DNA from: Gluconacetobacter tumulicola
Lineage (GTDB): Bacteria; Pseudomonadota; Alphaproteobacteria; Acetobacterales; Acetobacteraceae
Length of the DNA stretch: 64,000 bases
Assembly: GCF_014174215.1 (NCBI RefSeq)
Contig: NZ_JABEQL010000011.1
Span: 1-64,000, forward strand
Direction of reading: 5' to 3'
In this document: positions 36,421-44,827 of the stretch, piece after piece
How positions within the stretch are numbered: the stretch's first letter is position 1
Layout: the number at the start of each line of letters is the position of its first letter
Notes under the pieces: model-generated
The model's database searches: none
Told to the model about the DNA's origin: nothing
Seen by the model: the letters and a program-made list of their open reading frames with translations, nothing else
Position numbers and translations under genes: made by a program

Positions 36421-38364
36421 TCACTGCGGCTGGTTGATCTTTTCGAGAAACGGCCCGATCTCGTCCGCCGGGCAGGGCCGGCTGATCAGGTAGCCCTGGA
36501 TTTCGGAACAATTGACCCCCTTGAGGTAATCGAACTGTTCCTGCGTCTCGACGCCCTCGGCCGTGGCGACGACATTCAGGCTTCCGCACAGGCTGGTAAT
36601 CGCCCGGACGATCGCCGCGCCGTCGCTGTCGCCCTTATGCAGGTCGTTGACGAAACTGCGGTCGATCTTGATCCGCGTGAAGGGCAGGCTGTGCAGGAAG
36701 CTGAGCGACGAATAGCCGGTTCCGAAATCGTCCAGCGCGATCTGTATCCCCTGCTCGCGCAGGCGATTCAGAACGCAGGCGGCCCGTGGTACGTCGTCGA
36801 TCATCGCGGTTTCGGTGATTTCGAGCTCAAGGCGCGATGGCGGGCAGCCCGTGCGTTGCAGTGCCGTCTCCACATTGTCGACCAGGCCGTCATGACGGAA
36901 CTGCGCCGCCGATACGTTGATCGAGACCATGATATTGTCCGGCCAGTTCATCGCCTGCCGGCATGCCGTCTCCAGCGTCCAGGCGCCGATTTCGTGCATC
37001 AGGCCCATCCGCTCGGCCACCGGGATGAAATCGTTGGGAGGGATGAGGCCCTGTTGCGGATGCCGCCAGCGGATCAGGGCTTCGACCCCGACGATGCGCC
37101 CGCTGCTGACATTGAGGAACGGCTGGTAGAATAATACGAATTCTTCTTTCGCCAGCGCGTGGTGCAGGTCGCGTTCCAGGTCCATGCGCCGCTGGCGCAG
37201 CGTGTCGAGTTCCGGATCGTAGAAACAGATCCCGTCATCGCTGCCGCCCTTGGCGCAATGGAGCGCGACATCGGCCTTTGCCATCAGCGTGTCGCGGTCG
37301 TCGCCATCGGTCGGGAAACGCACGACCCCGATCGCGACCCCCACCGTCACCTCATGCTTGAGGACTGACATGGGACGGGAGAGGACACTGCGCAGCATCC
37401 GGGCAAACCGGCGGATCGCCTGGTCTCCCTGTTCCGAACGAAAGATCAGCGCGAATTTGTTGCCCCTTATGTGGGCGGCGATATCACCGACCCCCACCGT
37501 GCGCCGGACCCGCAACGCGGTGATCCGCAGCAATTCGTCGCCCGCCGCGTGGCCCATCGAATCGTTGACGCGCTTGAAGCCGAACAAGTCGAAATAGAGC
37601 ATTGCAAACGGTTCGGATGCCCGTTCGCACAGCGCGCCCAGTTGCAGGCGCAGCCCCTGGAGATTGGCCAGGCCCGTCAGGTCGTCATGCTGTTCCAGGA
37701 AGCGCGCGCGATTTTCCAGCCGCCGAAGATCGGTGACGTCCCGGCACAGCAACAGGAACCGCCCGTCCAGCAGCCCGATCCAGGACAGGGCCAATGTGCG
37801 GCCCAGCCGCAGGATTTCGGTCGACCAGCCTTCGGGCACGACGGGCCGCGCCGCCTCTGCCATGGTCCATTCCGCACGGCAGAGCGCGGCCAGGATCGTT
37901 CGGGCGGGCCCGCCCGGCTCCAGGATATCCTCCGCCAGACCGGCCAGCGCACCGAAGCGTGCATTGTAATATGACAGGCATTGATTGGCATCGAACAGCG
38001 CGACGCCGTCCGGCAGCGCGTCCAGTGTCGCCGGCAGGTCCGACTCCGCCTGGGCCACAGCGCCCGGATCGTCCTGCGAGATCGCGACCGTCACCGGCAT
38101 ATCGGACTCTGCCGCCGTGCCGGACAGGGCATGGCGGCGGACGCGGACACACAGATGCAGGCCATCCCGGCGGATGAACAGCCCCGCATGGCCGCCAGGC
38201 GCATGCGCGTCGGGGACCGGAGCGCGAGGGGTGACGAGGAACAGATCGGCAAAGGGGCTGCCGATGACATCGTCGGCCGCGTGGCCGGTCAGCCGCTCGG
38301 CGTCCCGCGTCCAGCCCGTGACGCGCTCCGCCGGGTCCAGAAGGCAGACGAAATGCTCAGACAT
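36421..38364 (-). CDS. PAS-GGDEF-EAL protein, probable c-di-GMP phosphodiesterase
   Basis: About 647 residues: two PAS-like sensor regions (roughly 1-210), a GGDEF domain (about 220-385) and an EAL domain (about 395-640). The cyclase signature is degenerate, reading RGNKF near 298-302 instead of GGDEF, so the domain should not make c-di-GMP. The EAL domain looks active: VEALIRW, ELEITETAM, LDDFGTGYSS and KIDRSF are all present. Starts at 38364 or 38400 are possible. c-di-GMP controls cellulose synthesis in related acetic acid bacteria; here no cellulose gene is nearby. Confidence 0.88.
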   Translation of the reverse strand: MSEHFVCLLDPAERVTGWTRDAERLTGHAADDVIGSPFADLFLVTPRAPVPDAHAPGGHAGLFIRRDGLHLCVRVRRHALSGTAAESDMPVTVAISQDDPGAVAQAESDLPATLDALPDGVALFDANQCLSYYNARFGALAGLAEDILEPGGPARTILAALCRAEWTMAEAARPVVPEGWSTEILRLGRTLALSWIGLLDGRFLLLCRDVTDLRRLENRARFLEQHDDLTGLANLQGLRLQLGALCERASEPFAMLYFDLFGFKRVNDSMGHAAGDELLRITALRVRRTVGVGDIAAHIRGNKFALIFRSEQGDQAIRRFARMLRSVLSRPMSVLKHEVTVGVAIGVVRFPTDGDDRDTLMAKADVALHCAKGGSDDGICFYDPELDTLRQRRMDLERDLHHALAKEEFVLFYQPFLNVSSGRIVGVEALIRWRHPQQGLIPPNDFIPVAERMGLMHEIGAWTLETACRQAMNWPDNIMVSINVSAAQFRHDGLVDNVETALQRTGCPPSRLELEITETAMIDDVPRAACVLNRLREQGIQIALDDFGTGYSSLSFLHSLPFTRIKIDRSFVNDLHKGDSDGAAIVRAITSLCGSLNVVATAEGVETQEQFDYLKGVNCSEIQGYLISRPCPADEIGPFLEKINQPQ

Positions 38365-38571
38365 GGGTGCGTATCCCCAGAACGGGGACCGCGACATCAC
38401 GGCCTGTCACCCGATTCAGATCTCTATCGAGAAACAATTAAAAAACCCAAATCGTACGTGCATGCCCCAATGCCTTCCGCACCGTGTCGCGGCAATCGAA
38501 CCCGGAAAACCACAACAAAAAAATGTTAAGAAAATATATCGTTTGCCTACCAATCTACGGTGGAAATGCGA

Positions 38572-39453
38572 TCAGTCTCCGAACACAACCGTCTTGGTGC
38601 CATTCAGGATCACCCGGTCGTCCAGGTGGCAGCGCACGGCGCGCGAGAGGACCCGCCGTTCGATATCCCGCCCCTTGCGCACCAGGTCATCGGGCGTGTC
38701 GCTGTGGCTGACACGTTCGACATCCTGTTCGATGATCGGCCCTTCATCGAGGTCGGCCGTCACATAATGTGCCGTGGCGCCGATCAGTTTTACCCCGCGC
38801 GCATGCGCCTGATGATAGGGGCGCGCGCCCTTGAAGCCCGGCAGGAAGGAATGGTGGATATTGATGCACTGCCCTGACAGCCGGGCGGACAGCGAATCCG
38901 ACAGCACCTGCATGTAGCGGGCCAGTACCACCAGTTCCGAATTGGTCCGCTGCACCAGGCTCCACAATTCTTCTTCCTGTTCTGCCTTGTTGTCGCGCGT
39001 GACCGGCAGATAGTGGAAGGGAATGTCGCCCATGTCGATATGGGCATAGGTCTCGCGCGGGTGATTCGCGACGATTGCCGTTGGAAGCATGGGCAGTTCG
39101 CCGATCCGCCAGCGATAGAGCAGGTCCACGAGGCAATGGTCGAATTTCGAGACCATCAGCAGGACCCGGCGGCGCACCGCGCGGTCATGCAGTGTCCAGT
39201 TCATGCGGAAACGCGATGCCACGGCATCCAGCCGCGCCCGCAGCCATTCGGTGCGCTCGGCATCGGCCCGGCCGGTGAAGACGACACGCATGAAGAACAC
39301 GCCGGTTTCGGTATCATCGAACTGCTGGGCCTCGATGATATTGCCGTCGGCTTCATACAGGGTGGTGGCGATGGCCGCCACGATGCCCGGCCGGTTGGGG
39401 CAGGACAAGGTCAATGTCCAGGTCGCCGATTCCTGCCGCCCATGATCCGTCAT
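38572..39453 (-). CDS. purU: Formyltetrahydrofolate deformylase
   Basis: Hydrolyses 10-formyl-THF to formate and THF, feeding purine synthesis and balancing one-carbon pools. The 293-residue protein has an N-terminal ACT domain ([17 protein letters not shown]) and a formyltransferase domain with [20 protein letters not shown], containing the catalytic His, and [17 protein letters not shown] with the catalytic Asp. Start at the ATG at 39453. An AT-rich 207-bp gap separates it from the GGDEF/EAL gene downstream. Confidence 0.94.
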   Translation of the reverse strand: MTDHGRQESATWTLTLSCPNRPGIVAAIATTLYEADGNIIEAQQFDDTETGVFFMRVVFTGRADAERTEWLRARLDAVASRFRMNWTLHDRAVRRRVLLMVSKFDHCLVDLLYRWRIGELPMLPTAIVANHPRETYAHIDMGDIPFHYLPVTRDNKAEQEEELWSLVQRTNSELVVLARYMQVLSDSLSARLSGQCINIHHSFLPGFKGARPYHQAHARGVKLIGATAHYVTADLDEGPIIEQDVERVSHSDTPDDLVRKGRDIERRVLSRAVRCHLDDRVILNGTKTVVFGD

Positions 39454-39522
39454 GCCGGACAATCCACGAACAGCCGCTCCGAAAAACTCACGCGCGATAC
39501 CATAGGCGTCGCCTGCCGGAAC

Positions 39523-39786
39523 TCAAGCCCCCCGGCTGCGGTCCGCCGGGGGCCGCACCGCTTTCCACGCGGCATCGAGCGCATCGGCCATCGTATCGAA
39601 CGGTGCGCTCCATCGCTCTGCCGGGCAGTCGGTGCTGCCCGCCTCGCCGATCGCGGCGCGCCAGCGCAGGGCCCCCGCTGCGCCCGGCAGGCGCTCGATG
39701 CGCACCATCCGATCCTCGGGGATGCGCGACAGCAGGCGGGCCAGGCGTCGTTCCGGCGTCATGGGTGTTGCGTAATTATGAGACAT
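39523..39786 (-). CDS. Small hypothetical protein
   Basis: An 87-residue protein beginning MSHNYATPMTPERRLARLLSRI, with an Arg/Ala-rich body and no family I recognise. The start has GAGAGAGG nearby, which favours a real gene; the longer open frame above it is antisense to DUF2721 and is not coding. The C-terminal part (DTMADALDAAWKAV) looks like an amphipathic helix. It lies 69 bp upstream of purU on the same strand and is divergent from the DUF2721 gene. Confidence 0.55.
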   Translation of the reverse strand: MSHNYATPMTPERRLARLLSRIPEDRMVRIERLPGAAGALRWRAAIGEAGSTDCPAERWSAPFDTMADALDAAWKAVRPPADRSRGA

Positions 39787-39937
39787 CGGCCTCTCTCCCG
39801 GCAGCGAGGCTGGCGCGTCCGGCAGCCCCGGGCAAGCGGTTTCGGTTGCATCCGGCGCCCCGACCGGTTTCAACACGCATTGTCCCCCGCCGTCCGCCCC
39901 CGACCACAGGCGCAGAAGCAGAGTAAAAGGAGTCTCC

Positions 39938-40426
39938 GTGTCCCCCTTCCCCGGAATCCTGCCCGACGAACCGATCGACAGCGTCGCCCACCTGATCCAG
40001 ACCGCGCTGACACCGATCTTCATGCTGTCCGGAATCGGAACGCTGCTGAACCTGTTCAATACCCGGCTGGCCCGGGTGTCGGACCATATCGAAAAGGCCA
40101 ACGAAACGCTGGAGACGACGAAGGCGCCGACGGGGCGCCGCCATCTGCGCCAGCATATCCGGCATCTGCACCGGCGCACCCTGCTGCTGGATGCATCGAT
40201 CCTGCTGGGGGCCGTCGGCGGCGCGTCGACCTGCGGCGCTGCCTTCGTGCTGTTTCTGGGCAGTCTGCGGGATTCCTCGGTGGCGTCGTGGCTGGTGGTG
40301 ATGTTCGGCATGGCGCTGGTCTGCACCGTCGGGGCGCTGGCCTCGTTCCTGTGCGACAGCCTGCTTGCCTGGCACGGCCTGCGCATGACCACATCGTGGG
40401 CACGATCCGCCCATCCGAAAGGCTGA
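39938..40426 (+). CDS. DUF2721 family membrane protein
   Basis: A 162-residue protein starting with GTG, preceded by AAGGAG six bases upstream. It has a helix around TALTPIFMLSGIGTLLNLF followed by the charged TRLARVSDHIEKANE stretch typical of DUF2721, and two hydrophobic segments in the second half. Function unknown. A palindrome lies 47 bp beyond the stop. Confidence 0.78.
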   Translation: MSPFPGILPDEPIDSVAHLIQTALTPIFMLSGIGTLLNLFNTRLARVSDHIEKANETLETTKAPTGRRHLRQHIRHLHRRTLLLDASILLGAVGGASTCGAAFVLFLGSLRDSSVASWLVVMFGMALVCTVGALASFLCDSLLAWHGLRMTTSWARSAHPKG

Positions 40427-40472
40427 ATACCCGGCCTGACAGCAGCCCGATTTCCTCATTAAAAATGCAACA

Positions 40473-40507
40473 GGCTGCAAAATAGGCAAATTGCCTATTT
40501 TGCAGCC
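40473..40507. terminator. Perfect 17-bp palindrome after DUF2721, possible terminator
   Basis: GGCTGCAAAATAGGCAA at 40473-40489 is followed by one base and then its exact reverse complement ending at 40507. A short TTATTT follows. It lies 47 bases past the DUF2721 stop, so a terminator is likely, but its symmetry would also suit a protein-binding site or cruciform. Confidence 0.5.
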
Positions 40508-40703
40508 TTATTTGTCGAACTCCCTGGCTGCCCGTCCGTGCCCCGCACAAAAAATCACCAGAATTGACCCGATTCGTTTTTCTGACCCATCGAAATAAAC
40601 AGCGCACTGTTTACGAAGTGAACAGAATATTCATCGTTCGGTTACTATGCGTTTTTTAGCCATCTGGTCTCATCTTCTTTTGTATTGCGAGCGGCCGAAT
40701 TTC

Positions 40704-40726
40704 GGTGTTGGTTCCGCCCCAACACC
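40704..40726 (+). promoter_or_regulatory. Leader hairpin 20 bp before the small ORF
   Basis: GGTGTTGG at 40704-40711 pairs with CCAACACC at 40719-40726 around a seven-base loop. It ends 20 bases before the ATG of the 43-residue ORF and could regulate its translation, since AGGA of the ribosome site follows directly at about 40734. Confidence 0.45.
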
Positions 40727-40746
40727 AACCCATAGGATTTCGGATA

Positions 40747-40878
40747 ATGTTTATTCAGGAAATTGGCAACCTCGTCGCCAGCTCGATGAACGTCGCGTCG
40801 TTCCTGCCGCTGGTCGCGTTTCTGCCGATCGTTGCCATGCTGATGGTGGCCACCGCCGTCGCCGACCGCGTCGCCTGA
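40747..40878 (+). CDS. Small hydrophobic peptide, 43 residues
   Basis: The ATG at 40747 opens a 44-codon frame: MFIQEIGNLVASSMNVASFL, then a hydrophobic stretch PLVAFLPIVAMLMVATAV and a short polar end ADRVA. It has a single predicted membrane segment of about 20 residues. AGGA lies nine bases upstream and codon use (GCC, GTC, CTG, CGC) matches the host. No family is recognised. It could be a small membrane regulator or a type I toxin-like peptide. The frame is too short to be sure. Confidence 0.5.
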   Translation: MFIQEIGNLVASSMNVASFLPLVAFLPIVAMLMVATAVADRVA

Positions 40879-40951
40879 TGCGGCGGCCACGGCGGCCGGT
40901 CCCTTTGTGACCCACACCGTGGCCTGCATGCCTGCCTGATGGCGGGCTTAT

Positions 40952-40971
40952 GATCCGGCCTGTGCCGGATC
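40952..40971 (+). terminator. Hairpin after the small ORF, possible terminator
   Basis: GATCCGGC at 40952-40959 pairs exactly with GCCGGATC at 40964-40971 around CTGT. It follows the small ORF by 74 bases. There is no T-run, so termination would have to be Rho-aided. The rest of 40879-41121 shows nothing else clear. Confidence 0.4.
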
Positions 40972-41121
40972 CGGATGGTTGTCCATCCATCCGGCGTCAT
41001 CCTCGACGCCGCACGCCCAGCCCTGGATGAGCGGCCCCCCGGCTGGCTCTGTCCTTGGGGCGGGCCGTCCCCTGACGAGAAGCCGCCGCACGCTCTCCGG
41101 ATTTGCTCCGCCCGCCCGTTG

Positions 41122-42078
41122 TTATGGCGTGCTGTCGGTCGGGTCCATGGCGTAGGTGGACAGGTCCAGCGTGCGATGCACCACGCCCTGGGCGCGCAGG
41201 AAATCCATGAACGTCCGATAGCGCCGCCCGTCGAGCAGGGCCGGCTGCTTGCAGACGCGCGGCAGCGTCGCCGTCCAGGCGGCGCGGTTGAGGGGTGTGT
41301 CCAGCTCCGGATGATCATGCACCGCCTGCGCCTGGATCTCGTCCGGGTGGTTCAGCAGGGCGTTGGTGCCTTCCTCCAGCGCCTGCATGAACCGGACGAT
41401 CTTCCCGTCACGGGCATGATCACGCGGGGCCAGGAAAATCAGTTCGTCATTCAGCGGAACGCCATGTTCCTCGGGGTAGAAGGCGACCGGATCGAACCCC
41501 TTCTGTCGCAGGTCGATCAGTTCATAGGTCCGGGTGGCACCGATCACCGCGTCGACGGAATGCGACATCAGGGCCTGTTCAAGCTGGAAATTGACGTTGA
41601 CCTGTCGCACGTCGGACAGCGACAGGCCGACCGACCCCAGCATCGCCGCCAGCACCGCGTCATCGACCCCGGCCATCGAGATCCCGATCGTCTTGCCCTT
41701 CAGGTTTTTCAATGATGTCAGGCCGGGGGCCGCGATCAGCGTATCCAGCGGCGTGTCGATCAGCGTACCGACCCGCACCAGCGGAATGCCCTGGTCGGCC
41801 AGCATGCCGAGCTGGGTTTCGTACGAGACCGCGAGATCGGCCTGGCCTGCCGCCACCAGCCGCGCCGGTGATCCGGGGTCGGACGGTGCGATCAGGCGCA
41901 CCTGCAGCCCGTGCCGGCGGAAGGCGCCGCTATAATCGGCGGCCAGCAGGGCCGCGTGATCGGCATTGAGGAACCAGTCGAGGATCACCGTCACCGTTTC
42001 CGGCGCGTCGGCCCGTGCCGCCGGCAGGCTGAGGAACAGAAGCGGCACCATCATCAGCAGGCGGGACAGGGAGGGCAT
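41122..42078 (-). CDS. NMT1/ThiY-like ABC substrate-binding protein
   Basis: A 318-residue periplasmic binding protein. It has a signal peptide (LLFLSLPAARA) and then VTVILDWFLNADHAALLAA, close to the LDWFPNTNHTGLY segment of ThiY-type pyrimidine-precursor binding proteins; SLKNLKGKTIGISMAG is also typical. It probably binds a thiamine pyrimidine (HMP-like) precursor. No permease or ATPase gene is beside it, so the partners must lie elsewhere. The start is at 42078; the frame above it runs through the repeat. Confidence 0.8.
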   Translation of the reverse strand: MPSLSRLLMMVPLLFLSLPAARADAPETVTVILDWFLNADHAALLAADYSGAFRRHGLQVRLIAPSDPGSPARLVAAGQADLAVSYETQLGMLADQGIPLVRVGTLIDTPLDTLIAAPGLTSLKNLKGKTIGISMAGVDDAVLAAMLGSVGLSLSDVRQVNVNFQLEQALMSHSVDAVIGATRTYELIDLRQKGFDPVAFYPEEHGVPLNDELIFLAPRDHARDGKIVRFMQALEEGTNALLNHPDEIQAQAVHDHPELDTPLNRAAWTATLPRVCKQPALLDGRRYRTFMDFLRAQGVVHRTLDLSTYAMDPTDSTP

Positions 42079-42097
42079 GTACGTTGGTTCTCTCTTT

Positions 42098-42216
42098 CTT
42101 CTTTTTCTGAAGAAAAGAAGCAAAAAGACTTTTATCCGTTCAGGGACATCCTTTGCCGCAAGCACAAGGCTTCTGAACGAATCAAAGTTTTTTGGTTCTT
42201 TTTTTCAAAAAAGAAC
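42098..42216. repeat. Dispersed three-hairpin repeat, copy D
   Basis: Right hairpin at 42098-42120 (CTTCTTTTTCTGAAGAAAAGAAG), left hairpin at 42195-42216 (GTTCTTTTTTTCAAAAAAGAAC). The core has CAGGGACATCC but only a weak middle stem. It lies ten bases past the GT39 stop, 20 bases before the binding-protein start, so it may also contribute its promoter-proximal leader. Confidence 0.85.
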
Positions 42217-42225
42217 ACTCTTCCT

Positions 42226-43884
42226 TCACGGCGGCGTCGGGCCGAACAGGCCGATATCAAGATGCTTTCCCGTCGAATAATTCAACCCGGACACCCGGCC
42301 GAATTCGATCACATCCAGCCCATCCGCGTGAAGGCGGTCGCGGAATGCCGGTTCATCCTTCCGGTCCACCAGCGCCAGGCCGCAGGCCCGGTTGTCGCGC
42401 AGCACGTCCGCCGCCTCCCTGGGGCCGACCAGGACGGTGTTCTGCCCCACGAGGAAAACCAGGCTGGGCTCGGAGAATGAGGGCGAGACGACCAGCGTAT
42501 CGGGGCATGGCCGGTAATCGTCGACCAGGGCCGCCAGGCGGGGGCTGAGCCAGATTGTCTTCAGGGCCGGAATCACGGTCAGGAACAGGCCGACATGAAT
42601 AATGATCGCCGCCGCCACCGCCGACATCGCGGCCTGCAGGGCCCGACCACGGAACAGGAGCCAGGAAGCGACCGCCAGCAGCGGCAATGCACCCACGGGC
42701 ACCAGCAGCGAGGCCGGCACGACATCATGTTCCAGCCGCCAGAGCAGCACCGGCCCGGCGACGGACAGGGCGACGCCAACCGCCAGCCACAGCGCGCCGT
42801 ACAGCGCCAGCCCCGCGCGCGCGAGGCGCGACGCGGGCCAGTGCCAGCGGTCTTGCGTCGTCAGGATGGCCGCCGCCGCCAGCAGGGCGATCGCCGGGTA
42901 GGTGGGCAGAACGTAGTGAGGCAACTTGGTCGCGATCGCCTCGAACACCAGCCAGTGCGGCACGATCCAGCAGAGCAGGAACCGCACCGGCGGCGCATGG
43001 CGCCGGGCCCAGATGAAGGGCAGCGCCATCACCGCGAAGATGGACCCCGGCCAGAAGGCCAGGGCGAAGACCGCCAGGTGATAGCCCGGCGGCAGGCCAT
43101 GCGCCTGCTGCCCGCTGGCAACCTTGCCGAGGAAGTTGGTGCCGACCGAGCGCGAGAAGAAATCGCCATGGCTGACCACACCGATCGCGATGCACCAGGG
43201 CAGGACGATCGCCAGCATCACCAGCCATCCCCACGCGGGCCGCAACCGGCGCCACCAGTCGATGCGCCGCTCCACCAGTGCCAGGGCCAGCGGCGTACCG
43301 AAACCGGGGATCAGGACCACGGGCCCCTTCAGCATCAGGCCCGCCCCCAACGCCGCCCAATAGAGCAGGGCCGCCGAAACCGGCGTGTCCCGTTCGCGTT
43401 CGCGATCCAGATAGGCACGCAGCAGGCCGGCTTCGGCCAGCAGCACCGTCAGCAGCAGGGTGCTGTCGATGGTGGCCATGCGGCCTTCGGCCGTCATCAG
43501 GACTGACACCGCCAGCAGGGAAGCCGCCAGCAGCCCACTTGCCGGGCCGAACAAGGTAGCGCCGATCCATGCCGTCAGCACCACCGAGGCGGTGGCCGCC
43601 AACAGGGAGGGAATGCGATAGGCCCAGACCGCGCGCTGTTCCAGCGTGCCGGTGGCGGCCACCGAGGCGGCCTCCAGCCAGTAGATTCCAGCGGGTTGCA
43701 GGTAGCGCGGCTTGTCCTGGAAACGGACATCGATGAAATCGCCACTGCGCAGCATCTGCGCGCTGGCTTCCATATAACGGGGCTCGTCACGGTCCAGGGG
43801 CGGCAGGCTTGCCCGCCCGGGAAGCAGAAGCAGGAAGGCGCCCAGAGCGAGCAGAAGATAATGACGCACGGTCAGCCGTGTCAT
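42226..43884 (-). CDS. GT39/ArnT-like membrane glycosyltransferase
   Basis: A 552-residue membrane protein with about twelve hydrophobic segments. The first periplasmic loop has LDRDEPRYMEASAQML, the acidic motif of GT39/GT83 enzymes that use a polyprenyl-phosphate sugar donor; the middle contains GLMLKGPVVLIPG and KLPHYVLPTYPA, both typical of ArnT relatives. It probably decorates lipid A or another envelope glycan. The start has GAGGAG nine bases upstream. A GT2 enzyme that could make its donor is encoded just upstream, separated by a MITE-like insertion. Confidence 0.87.
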   Translation of the reverse strand: MTRLTVRHYLLLALGAFLLLLPGRASLPPLDRDEPRYMEASAQMLRSGDFIDVRFQDKPRYLQPAGIYWLEAASVAATGTLEQRAVWAYRIPSLLAATASVVLTAWIGATLFGPASGLLAASLLAVSVLMTAEGRMATIDSTLLLTVLLAEAGLLRAYLDRERERDTPVSAALLYWAALGAGLMLKGPVVLIPGFGTPLALALVERRIDWWRRLRPAWGWLVMLAIVLPWCIAIGVVSHGDFFSRSVGTNFLGKVASGQQAHGLPPGYHLAVFALAFWPGSIFAVMALPFIWARRHAPPVRFLLCWIVPHWLVFEAIATKLPHYVLPTYPAIALLAAAAILTTQDRWHWPASRLARAGLALYGALWLAVGVALSVAGPVLLWRLEHDVVPASLLVPVGALPLLAVASWLLFRGRALQAAMSAVAAAIIIHVGLFLTVIPALKTIWLSPRLAALVDDYRPCPDTLVVSPSFSEPSLVFLVGQNTVLVGPREAADVLRDNRACGLALVDRKDEPAFRDRLHADGLDVIEFGRVSGLNYSTGKHLDIGLFGPTPP

Positions 43885-43966
43885 CCGGCACGTCTCCTCG
43901 GGAAGGATCGGGACAGGGAAGTGCCCGGTCGAGGGTGCCGGACCGCGCCGGTCACGGCACCGATTA

Positions 43967-44057
43967 GAGCCTGCTTCAAAAGCCCACTGATGAATGGGCG
44001 GAAGCAAGGCGCGAACCATGCGCAGGCTACCGCCGGCGGACCTGCTGAAACAGGTTC
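43967..44057. mobile_element. 91-bp MITE-like element with TTA target duplication
   Basis: The ends are imperfect inverted repeats: GAGCCTGCTTCAAAAG at the left and the complement of a right end reading GAACCTGTTTCAGCAG (12 of 16 bases agree). TTA flanks both sides (43964-43966 and 44058-44060), as expected for a three-base target duplication of IS5-type transposases. It has no coding capacity and an internal GCCCA/TGGGC hairpin. The right TTA is the stop codon of the GT2 gene, so insertion left that protein intact. Confidence 0.6.
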
Positions 44058-44765
44058 TTACCGTTCGGTGAGCTGGCGCGGCAACCGCGTGCGGTTGATC
44101 AGCCATATCACGCCGAGCAGATCCCGGATTCCGACCACCGCGCGATTCAGATTGGTGTATTTCGACGATCCGTGCAGCCGGTTGCGGTGGCGAACCGGCT
44201 GGCAGAGCAGCGGCGTGCCGTAATGACCGAACAGGGCCGGCAGAAAGCGATGCACGCCCTCGAATTGCGGCAGGCGCAGGAAGTCCGCGCGCCGGAACAG
44301 TTTCAGCGGCGCGCCGGTATCGGGGCACCCGTCCCGCAGCAGACGCCGACGCAATCCATTGGCAAAGCGTGTCGCCAGGCGCCGCGACAGCCTGTCCTGC
44401 CGGCGCAGGCGGACGCCCACCACCAGAGGCGCCGGCCCCGGAGCCTTCAGCGCCAGGTCCAGCATGCGGACGATTTCCATGGGATCGTCCTGCCCGTCAC
44501 CATCGAGAGTGGCGACCCACTGACCGCGTGCGGCCTCGACGCCGGTGCGCAGGGCGGCGGATTTGCCGAGCCGGCGATCGTGGCTGAGAATACGCAATTC
44601 CGGCAGCACCCCTTCTGCCCGGGCCGCGACCAGGGCCTCGACCGTACCGTCGGTGCTACCGTCATCGACGAATATAATTTCGCAGGGAGGGAGTGCGCGC
44701 GCGGCCTCGGCCAGTTCGACACAGACCGGGCGGATATTTTCCACCTCGTTCAGAACCGCCGCCAC
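44058..44765 (-). CDS. GT2-family glycosyltransferase (DPM1/ArnC-like)
   Basis: About 235 residues from the GTG at 44765. DDGSTDGT is the nucleotide-sugar motif and TLDGDGQDDP supplies the metal-binding Asp residues; the length and absence of membrane helices resemble dolichyl-phosphate mannose synthase type enzymes. It probably transfers a sugar to a polyprenyl phosphate for the GT39 enzyme. The frame is open further upstream, and SIVAAVLNEVEN suggests the true start may lie inside atpF; no ATG is seen there. Confidence 0.85.
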   Translation of the reverse strand: MAAVLNEVENIRPVCVELAEAARALPPCEIIFVDDGSTDGTVEALVAARAEGVLPELRILSHDRRLGKSAALRTGVEAARGQWVATLDGDGQDDPMEIVRMLDLALKAPGPAPLVVGVRLRRQDRLSRRLATRFANGLRRRLLRDGCPDTGAPLKLFRRADFLRLPQFEGVHRFLPALFGHYGTPLLCQPVRHRNRLHGSSKYTNLNRAVVGIRDLLGVIWLINRTRLPRQLTER

Positions 44766-44827
44766 AATGGACAGGAGCGGTTCGGAACGGTCAGGATTGG
44801 AGGGCGCGACCAGTAAACCGGTCCCGC

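Larger units (their letters stand above)
40427..40746. other. AT-rich 320-bp stretch with two dyads and no listed gene
   Basis: Base composition drops sharply compared with the neighbours. It holds a perfect 17-base dyad at 40473-40507, a TTGACC possible -35 box near 40564, a T-rich stretch around 40640-40685 and a hairpin at 40704-40726. It seems to be the terminator of DUF2721 plus the leader of the small ORF at 40747. No tRNA or larger gene is seen. Confidence 0.5.

Noticed and set aside
39790-40392. Long N-terminal extension of the small protein at 39523-39786
   Set aside because: The extension is antisense to the DUF2721 gene and lacks a ribosome site; the ATG at 39786 has one.
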